Source: Acridotheres tristis
Taxonomy: Eukaryota; Chordata; Aves; Passeriformes; Sturnidae
DNA length: 64,000 bases
Direction of reading: 5' to 3'
NCBI GenBank assembly: GCA_037013685.1
Contig: CM072888.1
Span: 15,672,589 to 15,736,588 of the forward strand
Position 1 is the first letter of the stretch. Each line of letters opens with the position of its first letter. A model generated the notes under the pieces. It did no database searches. It was not told where the DNA came from and saw only the letters and a program-made list of their open reading frames with translations. Both the position numbers and the translations under genes were made by a program. This document shows positions 33,273 through 45,900 of the stretch, piece by piece.

Positions 33273-35089
33273 AAATATATTACTTCTCTCAGTTTTACAA
33301 GATTTTGTGACTCTCTGTTCTGCAAAACACAAGTCAGATGTGCCATTAGGGCTGCGTGTAAAGTCAGGATAATATCTACAAATCATCTGAAGTGATTTGC
33401 AAGAGTCTGGAGAACAACTGCTTCCAGCAGCCGAAGGACACAAATAATCCTGGATGTGACAGCGAATCGATTCCTTTGTCAAGTCCACAATGGAAGGATG
33501 AGAAGTGGAGACATTTCATTGCTGTATGTGGAGGGAGTGAATATGTTAAAATAAAAAAGGAAAATAGATATTGATCACAAAAAACCCCCCAACCCTGAAA
33601 CATAAAATCATGGGCTAATCTGGTTTTATTTAAAAGGAAGAATAAGCTGAAGGAGGTCAAAACTTGGGAGTGGGAATTCATGTCACCAACAGTTTGAGAC
33701 ATAGTATGAGCACAGAGAGTAAGAGGAAAAGCAAACTAATGAAAAGTACATCTCTGAAACATCAGGACATATAGGGGTAAAAGAAGGATTGCCAAGAATC
33801 AAGATATGCTAGATTTTGATGAAAGATTGATACTAGTACTCAAAGGTTTGTCACTTTGAAACAAAAAAGCAATGGAGTGATGCTGAGCACAGATAGGATG
33901 TAAATTTGGGTTGGCCTGGTGCTTTGTCTCAGGTTTTTAATGATGATATTGAACTAAAGCATACATTTAAAATGGCAATGTATGGACAGAAATGAAATCT
34001 CCCCTCTTGGAGAAGAGAATTCTACTTTGGGATTTTGTTGAATGCTAACTGAAGGTGAAAGGTAAGCTGATAAACTCTGCAAGTCCTGAATATCTCTCTC
34101 ATGAAATTGTCAACTCAGAAGCAAAGATCTTTAACAATTTTCCTAACTTGACCTGAGGAATAACCAAAGAGATATTTAATTCTAAAAAGAAGGGGGGACA
34201 ACACCTTTGAGAGCTGTAAACACCTAAGTATGACCATAATGGCCTTTAAGGCTTTGGAGGAACATATCACCAGAGACCTGGAAGTGCAGGTGACAGAATG
34301 CAACAGAACAGGCTCGTAGTGGAGCAGATGGCTCAGATTGAGCTGGTAACTTTCTTTCATGGAGTTACTAACATTTATGACATGAGAACTGAGACGGACC
34401 AGCACTTTGGTAAAGCATTGAACATGGTGCCTTGGAAAAGGCCAGCTGGAAAAAAAGAGAAAAGCAGAAAGAGCAACATTGGCTGAAAGTTAAAATTATT
34501 CTTGTGCAAGGAATTCTGATATCCTGAAAAGTTTTGGTTCATTTCAGAACAAGATTGTTTATTTGTTTGTGGGGTTTTCTTAGCAGGAAAGAAAGGTAAT
34601 TGTGGTGGGGCAACATTCAGAACATTTTGGTTAGCTTCTGAACTGAAAATGAGTTTGGGAGCACAGGATCATAAGTACCCTGTATTCATTAACCCTCTCA
34701 GGCTGAATAAAGAAGCATTGGGCACCCTGGGAGCCTGTTGGAAAAAAAAATAGATGGATAGAGCCAGGCCTATATTTAATCAGAAATTCACAAAAACTTT
34801 TTCATCAGAAAACCCCTGTGGTTTTCTAATATCTTTCTTATCCAGTGACCCTGACTCCTTCTCAGAGCTGGAATTTGATTCAGTCAGGTTTGAGGCAGAC
34901 TTTGACTTCAACTGTGACCCTGCTTGGTCTTGGCTGTAGTTTCTACAGGGGATTCTCATGAAAAAAGGAGGCCAGGGTTTTCTGTGAGTGGAATGAGCTA
35001 GTCCTCTCAGTGCAGATTGTTTCTTCCCATTGCTGCTCCAATATAGCTGCCTTCATTTGCATTCTTTGCTTTATTTAAAGTAACCAAAC
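33273..35089. other. Unassigned non-coding DNA
   Basis: No recognisable gene or transposon. Open frames reach at most about 110 codons. Confidence 0.5.
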
Positions 35090-35572
35090 CAACCATCTTG
35101 AGTGCCATCACACAGCACATACGGGACAAGCAGGGATCAGGCCTGGCCAGCAGGGCTTTAGGAAAGGCAGATCCTGCCTCACCAACCTTTTGTAACCTTT
35201 TATGACCAAATGGCCCATCCAGTGGATGAAGGAAAGGCTGTGGATGTGTCTGCCTGGACTGGAGCAAAGCCTTTGATACCGTGGGGAGACCTTACTGCTC
35301 TGTACAGCTCCCTGAAAGGAGGCTGTAGCCAGGTGGGGGTCAAAAGTGACAGGATGAGAGGATATGGCCTCAAGCTGTGCGAGGGGAGGCTCAGATTGCA
35401 CATCAGGAAGAATTGCTTCAAAGAAGGGGTCTTTAAACATCGAGATGGACTGCCCAGGGAGGTGGTGGAGTCATCATCTCTGGAGGTGTTCAAGAAATGT
35501 GGTTTAGTTGACAAAGTGGTGATTAAAGGTGATCTCAGAGGTCTCTTTCAATCTAAACAATTCTGTGATTTT
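35090..35572 (+). mobile_element. CR1 LINE with ORF2 reverse transcriptase joined to 3' UTR by internal deletion
   Basis: The first part (35090-35282) is CR1 ORF2 RT in three frames: [20 protein letters not shown] then a stop, [17 protein letters not shown], and [12 protein letters not shown], which carries the aspartate of RT motif A. Directly after AFDTV, the sequence becomes CR1 3' UTR (GGGAGACCTTACTGCTCTG, TGAAAGGAGGCTGTAGCCAG, CTGCCCAGGGAGGTGGTGGA). It ends CAATTCTGTGATTTTG, the CR1 terminus. The rest of the RT and the ORF2 C-terminus are missing, so the copy is dead. The minus-strand frames are incidental. Confidence 0.9.
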
Positions 35573-36338
35573 GCAGTTATGCTCAGACTCCCTCAGAAAA
35601 ATGTTTCCCTAAGAAATTATAGCACAATTTGTTTAAAATTGAATAGACAGATAATTGAATTATCTTTAGGCTCATTTAAAAGAAAAGCAAGATGAAGGGC
35701 TTGCCCAGGGCCCTATGATGTCTGCTTCTTCATAATTTCCTAAAATATGCTTGCTGGTTAATGAATTCTTCCTGTCACATATGGTGATAATGACTTCTCT
35801 TTTCTGTTGACAGCAATGTTTTTATTCTCTATTTTTCATCTTCATCTGCCTTGGAATTGACTGAATGGAGCAGTAACGCTTTCTCAAGAAGATTGTTCCA
35901 ACAGATTTATTTTTCTTTCCTGCTTTGCTGAAATGGAGGACTTGTTTGAGAAAGGAGGTGTTCAAAACTCAAAGCAAGCAGCAACTTTTCTGCTTTGAAG
36001 CTGCTCCTTCTCAAAGCTTGCTCAATAATGACTCTATGAAGTAACACCTCTTGTTGTCTATATCCTGTAATCACAAATTCTTTTCACTGCCTCTTTTTCT
36101 ATTAATTAAAAATGTTTTTCGAGTGTTTCTCAAACACTGACACATCCAACAATACTCCAGCTCAATTTCCCAGGTTTGTCCTTTATCTGTGATATCCCAC
36201 AATATTTCCTTATTTACTCTCATCTTATCAGATTACACCCCTTCAAAGCCTCATTATAATTTCACTGACAGTACAATGGCTCATCTATAAATCTGTTTTG
36301 TGGTAATTTCCAGGAAGGCAGGTTCTTTTGTGTTTGCG
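35573..36338. other. Unassigned non-coding DNA
   Basis: AT-rich, no feature recognised. Confidence 0.5.
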
Positions 36339-36461
36339 TCTTCTCTTCTCTTCTCTTCTCTTCTCTTCTCTTCTCTTCTCTTCTCTTCTCTTCTCTTCTC
36401 TTCTCTTCTCTTCTCTTCTCTTCTCTTCTCTTCTCTTCTCTTCTTTTTTTTTCTTTCTTTC
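36339..36461 (+). repeat. (TTCTC)n pentanucleotide polypyrimidine tract
   Basis: Twenty perfect TTCTC pentamers (36341-36440) followed by a T-rich imperfect tail. The plus strand is all pyrimidine. Frames of about 65 codons (SSLLF and REEKR repeats) are artefacts. Confidence 0.97.
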
Positions 36462-39400
36462 ACTTGCACTGTTAGGCACATTATGGAAGTTCTTTGAATA
36501 ATGCCCTGCTATGTCTTACCCTTTCCTCTGTGCTCTCTACATGTCCCTCCACTCCCACCTACTGCCCTGTGATGAGGAAACCAATTCAGCTTCCTCTGAA
36601 GGTTGGCATATTCTTAACCTATGACTGCTAAAATATAAACTTATTTTTCACAGGGGTAATGACAGGTCATCTCATCAGGGACAGTGAGAGTCCCAGACTG
36701 ACTTCAGAGGCAAAATATCATCCCATTTGGGAAATATCAAAGACATTCAGAACCTCTTGGATTATGAAAATATGCAAACTGATGGAGGACAGAGTGCATC
36801 ACAAGGAATTGCCTGGAGAAATCCTGCTCCATCCTCTCAGCTTTGATTAAGGAATGGCTAACTTGGGCTATAAACCACTGCAAGCATGACAAGTTTTCCT
36901 GCCGAGGGAAGGATGCAATTAATTTTTGATACTGACTGAATTGAATGAAAATAAGATTTTGTGTCTCTATCTGCCCCAGCATCATATACATAACCATTAG
37001 AGAGTCACACTGGATCAAGCATTCAAATCCACAATATGTCTGGTCTCATGGTGCTCAGCCAGACTGCTCATCACTCATCATTTAGAGCAGTCCCTCTGCA
37101 GTGCTGTGAAGATGGTGCTGGTTAGAAAGTGCCATGCATGCAGTTTTGCATGGCTGTATATTCTGTGTGCTCCACTCAATAAAAACACTGTTTGGACAAA
37201 ATCTAACTCCTCACAGGAACAGTGATTGGTTGCTGTTGATCTCCCTCCAGCAATACCACCCCTTTTCCTGTATTTTTGTCACAACTGGCTTGATAAAATA
37301 GCTTGGCATAAGCCAGTTTGAGCTTTACTTTAAGCATTCAGCTTAAAAAGAGAACTCAACATGGAGACTTGATTTGAAAAATCTTGAGAAAGATGAGTAC
37401 AAAAGATGTAACTCCTCCCCTCATATCATGCACATGTAATAATTAATTCCTAGGAGGACTATCAGTTTCTGTGGCCTGCCTTTTCAGCCAGCTTGGGCAC
37501 TTCTCTGTAAAGAAGATGTAATGGAACATTTTGTCATCTACTGTACAAAAGATCAAGGTGAGATTAGCTCAGTAAAATGCAGATAGTATATAGTGGCAGG
37601 GAACAAAACAGTACTTTGCATGGAAATTCAATCCCAGCTCTATCAGTGGAAAAGCTAATATCACTTAAATATTTTAATGACAGAATGTGATACTTCCTGG
37701 AATCTTCTTTTCTTTGAACTTGCTGAATTAGCAGTGTAAATTAAAGAGATTTAAGTCATTTGATGAGAGCTGGGGGAGTGACTGTTCAGTATCTTTCACA
37801 TTAATCTCAATATAATCTTTTCTATCCAGAGGTGAGGAAGGAAATGACCTTTACAAAAAACTTGGAGCCACTCTGTGAAGACAGTATGTCCTACTGACGG
37901 TGATACAGGACTACAGTGGTGCTAAAGAGGCTGAGGCTGGGTTACTCAGGGTTACTCACTCCTCTATACCTTTTCATTTAGCTTTGAAGCTCCATGTGAC
38001 ACAGCTATAATTGCTTAGTGACTCTCAGATGGCAATGGCTTCCTTCAGCTGCACTGGCTTGAAACAGAAGAAACCCAAAGTGGTGTGATTTCCATCTGGA
38101 GAAACACATGAGTAGGCTCAAGAAAGAGCAAATAAAGGGGAAATCCAATCTAATTTAGGGAAGAAGTCCTGTCTGGTCTTCAAACAATTCAGATGACTTA
38201 ACCCTGAGCAAGACCAACTATGGGACAATGAAAAATTTATCTCTGAGTAGTATCAGTACACTGCTCTGCATCTTATCCTAGCTCACTCTAGCAAATTCTC
38301 AGTTGTCTTAGGGAAGAGGGAAAATGGAGACCAAGTAATACACAGAGGGAAGGACAAAGCTGGATGCACATAGCAAATTCTTCCTGGACTGTGCAGAAAT
38401 AAGCAGGAGCCCTGAAGCATAGCATAAATGCAAAGTAAACATTGTGTTTACAGAGGCAACCCTCAGTGCTTAAGACTCTTTTCCCTGCAGCTCTTTTCCC
38501 TGAATATTGACCAACAGATGACACCTCTGCTGTTCTGCTTTTAAACAAATGGGGAACAGACAAGCTGTTGCACAAAGTCTCCAAACACAAAGTTATATCC
38601 CTCCCTGCTCTTCTCTGAGTCCAACCCAAATATGTCAATTTACTTTTCTTAATTGCTTTTTGTTTATTTCCTCAACTGGTTCTCCTTGTGAAATCTATTG
38701 GCACTCTGGCTTAGATTTTTGGATGGTTTCCCTATTTTAACCCATTCACAGCATCCCTGATTCTGTAGCCTGCTTCAGGAATAGTGATACAGGCTATCAT
38801 GGCTCTGGTCATGAAGAGGGTGGAGTTCAACATGGGGCTGCTCTTCTGACCCCTCTGTGACAAATCAGAGCCAGCCTGTGAGGAGGGGATGGCATCTGTC
38901 ACAAGTAGCCTTGGCACCCCTCAGCATTCCTGTCTCTCTGTAAGGTTATGATTTCTTTGTCAGGGGCTGTCACTGCTTCATTTTGGGTTGCCCCTCTAAA
39001 ATTTTCAGAATTCTTAAGTCAATTGTGTAGCTGATGAACATATTTGACATCCTAAATTTATAGCTGATTGGCTTTTGTTTGGAAAAATAAATTTCACTTC
39101 ATTATATTATTTGTCTCAAATTATCCTCAGCAAGAAGCTCAGTGCCAGCACATGGGTGCAGTGATGACACACGTGAAGACCATAAATGCATTGCAGCTGT
39201 TTTTCTGGCAAATACCTGGAGTGTAACTAAATAAAAACCTAAGGCTAAATTTTTGCAGAAGTTGATGGCTGCTGATCACAAGCAATACATCTTGTCACTG
39301 GTGGGTGCAAGGGGAATCTTTTGCTTTCAAAACACACTAATTAATTGAGTAGCCATTACATGCGTGACTTGCTCCTCTGAAGTGTGCCTGGGTGCATGGG

Positions 39401-39743
39401 AGCAGTATAAACTCAAAAGTCCCTTCTTGGATTTAATCCTGATGAATTAATCAACAGACAATATTGCAAGCAGTCCCTCCAGACTGAGTGATATTTACAT
39501 AAGAAAGAACAACGTCCTCTTCATTAGTTATGCATGGCTTTCATATAATTGAAATTTCATTTTGTTGTAGGTCCTAACAAAGCTTTAGATTAAAATACAA
39601 AGCCATTATTGGATGCTAGTACTAATTAGCAACACATGCCTTTAATGGCCCAATCCTGGAAACTCTGAGGCCCACAAGTAATGAGACTTTATTGAGACTA
39701 TCCTCACAAATGAAATTGTAAAGGGACATATTGTTTTACAGAA
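36462..39743. other. Unassigned non-coding DNA
   Basis: No exon, transposon or RNA gene recognised over 3.3 kb. Confidence 0.5.
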
Positions 39744-40535
39744 TTACATCTTAGAAAACCTGAAAGCATCTTTTAATGAGAAAAATAGGAAGGTTATGTA
39801 ACAGCCAAAATTCCTTGTTCCCAAATCTTGGAAATACCCTGTTATGAAAAACAAAAAAAATCTTCTTATGACCCAATTATAAAGATATTTAATCCAGTAA
39901 ATTTTATTTTTGAAAATGAGAAAGTTTAAAGAGAGCAAATCTGAAGCATACAGTCTTGCCAATTGCCACAATTGTATTTCTACTCTTACAGTTTTCAGGT
40001 CAAGATGTATTTTGGGGGGATTTATCCTATTCTCTGGTGGTCTCAGACTACTGAGATTAACTGCTTGCATAAAATTTTTATCTGTGCTATTGAGTGCAGT
40101 AACAGCCTCAAGGGATAGAAAAATCCCTCCCTTTCTTCTCCTCTGGACTCTCTGGGACCTCGGGAAGGACTTTATTAAATGGCTGACAATGACATCTAGA
40201 TATATAAGACTGCACATTGGGCTGGAGGACCAGGAACAGTCAGATAATCCCAAAAGCCCTGCATGGAGATCATCCTCATGTTTTTGACAAGTTCCTGGAG
40301 AATGGCACAAAAACCACGTGAAGAAACATTGCATACAGGGCGAAGTGTAAGCTGTGCTGCGGGAGATGTTGTGCCCTGTCTGTAACCACTGTGATGCATG
40401 ATCCTCCCAGAGGGGACAGAAATCTGTTGGCCCCTGAGCCCTTGGAGAAAGGAGAACAGGTAAAAGTTTAAAAGTGTTGGCTCCAGTCTGATGGGATTGG
40501 CCAAAGGAAGGCGTGCTTTCAGACTCCCTTGTCAT
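39744..40535 (-). other. Unexplained 263-codon open frame
   Basis: An ATG-to-stop frame of 263 codons on the minus strand, longer than expected by chance in DNA of about 40% GC. The first two thirds are mixed in composition (SLEAVTALNSTDKNF, LKTVRVEIQLWQLARLY). The last 60 residues are rich in aromatic and hydrophobic residues (FFLFFITGYF, CYITFLFFSL). I recognise no domain, and no splice or promoter context stands out. It could be a chance frame, a decayed repeat or a remnant of an unknown gene. A 125-codon plus-strand frame overlaps it, which weakens the case for either. Confidence 0.15.
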
Positions 40536-40726
40536 GCAATGGCACAGGAGCCTTGTCTATATTGTCTTCCTATCAAGAATTTCTCTTGAAGGGAGAGTGG
40601 AGCAGAGAGCTGGACAGATACCAGGCAATATTTAGAACCTCTGTGGTAATCATTCAGCCTCAAAGGAGAGTGAGAGAATGGGAGAAAGGCAGATCCTGAC
40701 TGAGAAAACAAGTGTTTATGTATGGT

Positions 40727-41490
40727 GTGATAGACTGAAACATTAATGGTTAATGACCCAAATAAATGCCCATCTCCAAAAGCAGTGGGTTCTTTGCTGA
40801 GGCCAAGTTTGCACCCCCTAAATGAAGGGGAGAGGGAGAACTTTTGGTGTGCGGTGGTAAATCCTCTGATCTACATTAGACAGGGGGTGTGCACCTACTC
40901 CAGAGGATGACCACAACAAACTGATCTTTGGATAAACCAGCTGAGCTCTGCAATTGATTGTGTCCTTGATAACCTCTCACTGATGTATTAAACAAGAGGT
41001 TTTCTGGCCATATAAGGGAAAAAGCTGATAAGAGGCAGATCCTGCAGAGGTGGGGTGATGTCTTCTCTCATGCCAATTCCCTCTGATAAGGCACAACTGG
41101 CTCAGCTACACAGGGGCCAAACTGCTGCCATATCTTAGAAGGTGTCATAAACCACCAAGGAGTCCCAAAGAGCCTCCAGACTCATTTTTGGGGCCTTCCA
41201 CCAAGGGGCTGTGCATGAGCCACAGTGTTGCATCACACAGTGTAAAATCCACCGCCCCCCCCCCGCCCCGGGGAGGTACCTGTTTCCAGCTGAACCTGAA
41301 CCGTATTTAACCCATTGAACTCTGTGTTTTGTGGCTTTCCCCAAATGGATCAAGACTGTGATCATCCCTTCAAAGCATGGATATTGCAATTGCAACAATC
41401 AAGACTCACTGCAGGATCCACCAGTCGTGATATCTCTCTAGTCCTCTATATTCTTATCCATTCTTTCTTTCTTTTCCTTGCATATTGCTG
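40727..41490 (+). mobile_element. Possible LTR or other dispersed repeat, unclassified
   Basis: The block starts TGTGATAGACTGAAAC, carries a TATA-like element (CCATATAAGGG, about 41010), a second one (GTATTTAACC, about 41304) and a C-rich run (41252-41273). It ends in T/C-rich sequence near 41480. This order resembles an avian LTR, but I cannot define both ends or a target duplication. It could equally be unique sequence. Confidence 0.3.
41252..41273 (-). other. C/G-rich run with G-quadruplex potential on the minus strand
   Basis: CCGCCCCCCCCCCGCCCC followed by GGGG. The minus strand has runs of 4 and 10 G separated by one C, enough for a four-layer or three-layer quadruplex in principle. 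Confidence 0.5.
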
Positions 41491-42794
41491 CTATTTATTT
41501 CTCTCCAAGCACAAAGGGCCATGCTCATATCCCCAGCAGCAACCAGTAGGCTGGGTAGAGAGGGAAGGGGCCAAGGAAAACACGTATAAACTATTTCTCT
41601 GTAAGTGGTGGGGGCAGAGCAGCAGAAGTGGCAGTCTGAGCTGGGCTCTGCTTTTCCACACAGCTCCATCCAAACAAACCCCTTTTTATTCTGTACAGTA
41701 CCTATGAAACAGGCCAACTGCACCAGACTGAACAGGAGGCAGTGAGTTGTGAAGAATGGATAATGATGCTACCCTAGAAACCATAACACATCCAGCCCAA
41801 GGTTCCTTGGACTTGTGGGAAGGAAGTCAAAACCTGTCATTTTTGGCTACCCCTTGTCATGTCTGTGGCTTGTCAAAGTCAATTTGCAGGGTCCCAAGCC
41901 CCAGCACCATATCATGTAAGCAAGCTGTGTGTAGGCAGACAAGCCAACAGCAGCTTCTGCTAACACACAGTGCCAGCTGCCAGCCTTGCATCCAGCTGAC
42001 ATCCCAGAGAAAGCCTGCACTGCTCCTCAGTGACACCCGAGCTCTGCTGTCCTTGGGCTCCTCAAACACTTTGAATTTGCACTGACCTAACTTGACTGGG
42101 GACCACTGGAGACAGATACCAACTGTCAGGCTTATAGATGTGTTTTAAAATCACAATTAACAGAGCAGGATTACTTCAGGTGTCAGTCCAAGCAATCTCA
42201 TGACTACCAGCCTTGGCTGGTGGCCTTCCATCCAGATGGTTTTGCTGAGGAATTCACCAGGAGGAGTTGATGTTGACAGCTGTCACTGTAACAGTATTCA
42301 GAGTTGGTGGGTTTCCCATCCTACTTTGAAAAGTATGACATACTTATTCACCAGAATCACTGCTTCCTGCAGTGCTGAAGAGTTACATCACATTCCTACC
42401 CAGGAGCCAGGGAGTAAGTGAAAGAACTGGGCTTCTGCCCTCTCCTGGCTAGCAGAAACTGTGCTGTCAAATATAGCAGAGTCAAAATCTGTCTTAAATT
42501 TCAGCTTTGCATCTCCTCTGACTGTGTTCTTTTCATGGGTCCAAAAGTCCCAGGGAGAAGCCAAGGTTCCTAGCATTATTTATATATTGCATGTTAGGTG
42601 GCATGTAACAATTGGCAGAGCTGCTCCTCTCTGTCAATTTTCCTTTATTGAAAAGTCTTTGCCTAAAATATCAAATATCTAGTGACAGCGAGTGAGGTAG
42701 ACAAGATTTAACTAATGTATTTAAATTATGAAGGACATAGTTAAAACTGCTCTCTCACATTATAAGAGAATAAAGGGGTCACTGGATGAAGTTA
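41491..42794. other. Unassigned non-coding DNA
   Basis: No feature recognised. Short overlapping open frames only. Confidence 0.5.
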
Positions 42795-42965
42795 ATGGCC
42801 AGTGCACTTAAAAAAAATTACAGGAGGTACTTCTTCATGTGGTGTGAAGTCAGCCTATGGAATTCATTACCACAGCAGGTCAGAGAGTCAAACACTGCAG
42901 ACACATTGAAAAATGGGATGGATAATTTTATTGCCAATAATAACATTTGTAGTTATAGCTGTTGG
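42795..42965 (+). mobile_element. Old CR1-type LINE 3' fragment
   Basis: TTACAGGAGGTACTTCTTCA, then GGAATTCATTACCACAGCAG, then AAAAATGGGATGGATAATTT. These correspond to the end of an old CR1 subfamily, with a peptide-level remnant LWNSLPQQVRESNTADTLKNG typical of the region after the RT. It is strongly diverged, and the subfamily is uncertain. Confidence 0.65.
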
Positions 42966-45900
42966 ATACAGTGGGAGTAGCAGGTGGTGGTATTCACAGT
43001 GCACACTGATAGCAGCAGGAGCAGCCAAGGCAAGTGTTTCTCTCTCTGGGTTCTTCCAAGAGAAAATGCTGCTCTTTCCTCTTACCCTTGTCAGACTGAG
43101 GTGTGCAGTCCACCAAGATCAGCCCACTCCTCTGTCTAGCCTGAGGAAAGCAGCTCATTGTTCATGTTTGCTTTAGGGAAGGAAGGTCAGGCAAAAGCTC
43201 TGGTAAAGTCTGGACCATTCTGAGAATGTGTGTTGGGCACAGCTTCAGGAGACAGGTGAAAGTTCATCTTCTGTATATAAAGATGTCCTGGCAGGAGCTG
43301 ACAGCACAACTCAGACTCAGGATCTTGGTAAGGCTTTTGTGGAGATCTGAACCAGCTGCTTCTGAGGAAAACCCAAGAACTCCTGTACTGGCCAGGTAAG
43401 CTCCCAGTGGGGGGATTTCTTCCTAATCTTCATCAAAGGTAAATAAGCTCTGGTTCCTCATCCTGTCAGACAAATTTTGCATCCTTGGGAGGCATCTAGG
43501 ATCATGCCACTACCTCAGTGATTGTCTGCCTAACAGGTATGTCAAGCAGAGAGCAGATATAGGATTTTCCTATATACTCTTATTCTTCCCTGCATTCAGT
43601 TTTCTTCTTTCAGTCCCTTCCACCCACACTTGCTCTGCCATCAGATTTACCCTGGGCACTTGTCCATGTGCAAATCAAGTTATTTTTTATTCCCTGGGGA
43701 GAAGGAATATTGAACTCCTATTGCCATGCAGACACAGAACCCAACCACAAGATGGAAAAAAAAAAAAATCAAGAGTCTGGTTTGATGAGAGAAATGGGAT
43801 CTTCCACTTGTTTTAATGGCTTCAACTCAACTCTCAGTAGTTTTTCAGTCATACAGGGAATTTAGTTGTCATGTTTGCTGGTATCCAGAGCAGTCTTGCT
43901 TCTTGTTTTCTCTATCAAATAGGCCATAGGCAGACTTGTTTTACATACAGCATAAGCTGTAGTGACAGCTACTTATCAAAGTTAAAATCAGATGCTGTGA
44001 CTCTCAATTTGAGATAAAGGGCACCATGCAGAGCCCAGTGCTGGGCATCCATAATGTAGACAAAGAAGATGAAGTAATTGGAAGATATTTTAAATATTTC
44101 AAGCCTCTCAAATGCAAGAAGATTTTAATGTCTTTGAATTAAGCCAATATCTCTGATTTTCAGTACACACAGAGGTCATGATTTTATCTCTGAAATGCTT
44201 TCTTAAACTGTTTGACAAGCTGAACTCTGCCAGGCCTACAGAGTCAAGCAAGCATTTAATCTCAGACTTCTGTCTGATTAGAGAATGTTTTCAACATCTG
44301 GAAAGTAAGCAGCCTGTTTAAATGTATATACAAACAGGTCTTATATTAAACAGTTCAATGGGAAAGGATGGAGGAACACTTCCTATCCTTCCTTGCTCCT
44401 GTAAGATTTCCATTTACAAAGGACTGCTGCAAATGCCTAACACAGTTTAACCGGGCATGGAGGGGCAGGAGATGAGCTGGACAATCAGAGTTTAATTTGT
44501 TGTCCTGGGTCCAAGATTTAGGATTGTCAGGGGGATTATGATATCATTTTTCTGTTCACAGGATTTATTTAATCGAACCTCTCTGCTTTCAGACTTAGCA
44601 GAGACTTCTGAACACTGTCTTTGCAAGGGCACTGTTGAGTATTGGAGACCCTTTGATACGATGAGGAGTCACCTCTGCTTCTCAGGCAGGGAACAGAGGC
44701 ACAGCAGTAAATGAAGGGATTTGTTCAATGTCTCCCTTGTAACTGAATGTGAAGTGTATGGATCTGGCAAACCCTGCTACCTATCAATTGTCTCAGCCAC
44801 GATTCAGCCATCTCACTCTCTCAGCTTTTTTTTTTTTGTCTTAGCAAGAATTTCTTCTCTGGTTTCTAGTTGGTCTTCTTATTTTCTTTTTTATAAATGG
44901 TTATGCAAATCACCATTTATACTTAATCTTTAACATTTCCTAAGCATAATGACAATGGCAATGGCATGAATAAGTATTCTTTAAAAAAAAAAATCTCCTT
45001 GCAGTTCTTATCTGAGTTATTCCCTGAGCTCACATGGTGAGATATTAAAAGCTGGTAAGATCCTAAGTTCACTTACCAAATATTTTTGGCACCTCAAGTT
45101 GCTTTGTGGTTAATGCTCCAGCTCAAATCTTTACCCAGTGCTGGTTAATTACCCAATCATGGTGATTATATCATAACAAATTTATTGGCATTTTAAATGC
45201 TGCAGTCTCATGGTGTCAGAAAGGAATTTTAGAGATGGCTCACAGTTGATTGGTATCATTAAATGTGACATATATAAAGCTGCAAATTTAAACTTTCCAC
45301 CCCATTCCCAGTGAAGACAAATAAAACTCCCTTTCAGGCACACCGATAATGCAGACAAGTAAACTTTGAGAGCACTGTAATGTTTATGAAGTGCAAGTGT
45401 GTCATAAAATCAATCATTAATCACAGAAAGAGAAAGACCTGTGAAGTGAAATTTTTAAGTATTGTACAACAGTTAGTTCAAGAACTGTAACATTTGCAAA
45501 ACTGAAATGCTTGGGGAAAAAAAAAGATGACTTACCAATAGATGATCCATCAGCATTTTTCTGAAAATTCATTTTCCCATTCAAGGGAATGGGATCTTTT
45601 ATTTTATTGTCTGTACCTCAGAGCCAAGAGAGAGAATTTTACACCAATCAGTAAAAAAGGTATGCATGACTAGAGTCACTCATGTCCATGCTTGGGCTGT
45701 TCTGACAGTGGAAATAATTCTGTTTAGGAATTATCTTGTTGGTTTTATTTGGTCCTGCATTGGGAGGACAGAGAATCCTGTAAAGGGACACATTGCTGCA
45801 TAGGCCACCCTGTGTCAGCAGAACTTTCTACCTTCTGTTTTGCTCTGTGTTTTTTTTGCAGATACATCAGACCAGTGTCTCAAGTCCCTCAGAAGTCCAT

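Noticed and set aside
33021..33488. 155-codon lysine/glutamate-rich frame
   Set aside because: Most of it is the translated (AAAAG) microsatellite.
35108..35695. Frames of 86-161 codons around 35.1-35.7 kb
   Set aside because: They are translations of CR1 sequence, in the wrong frame or antisense.
45300..45450. Possible conserved non-coding element
   Set aside because: Conservation cannot be judged from a single sequence, and no specific motif was evident.
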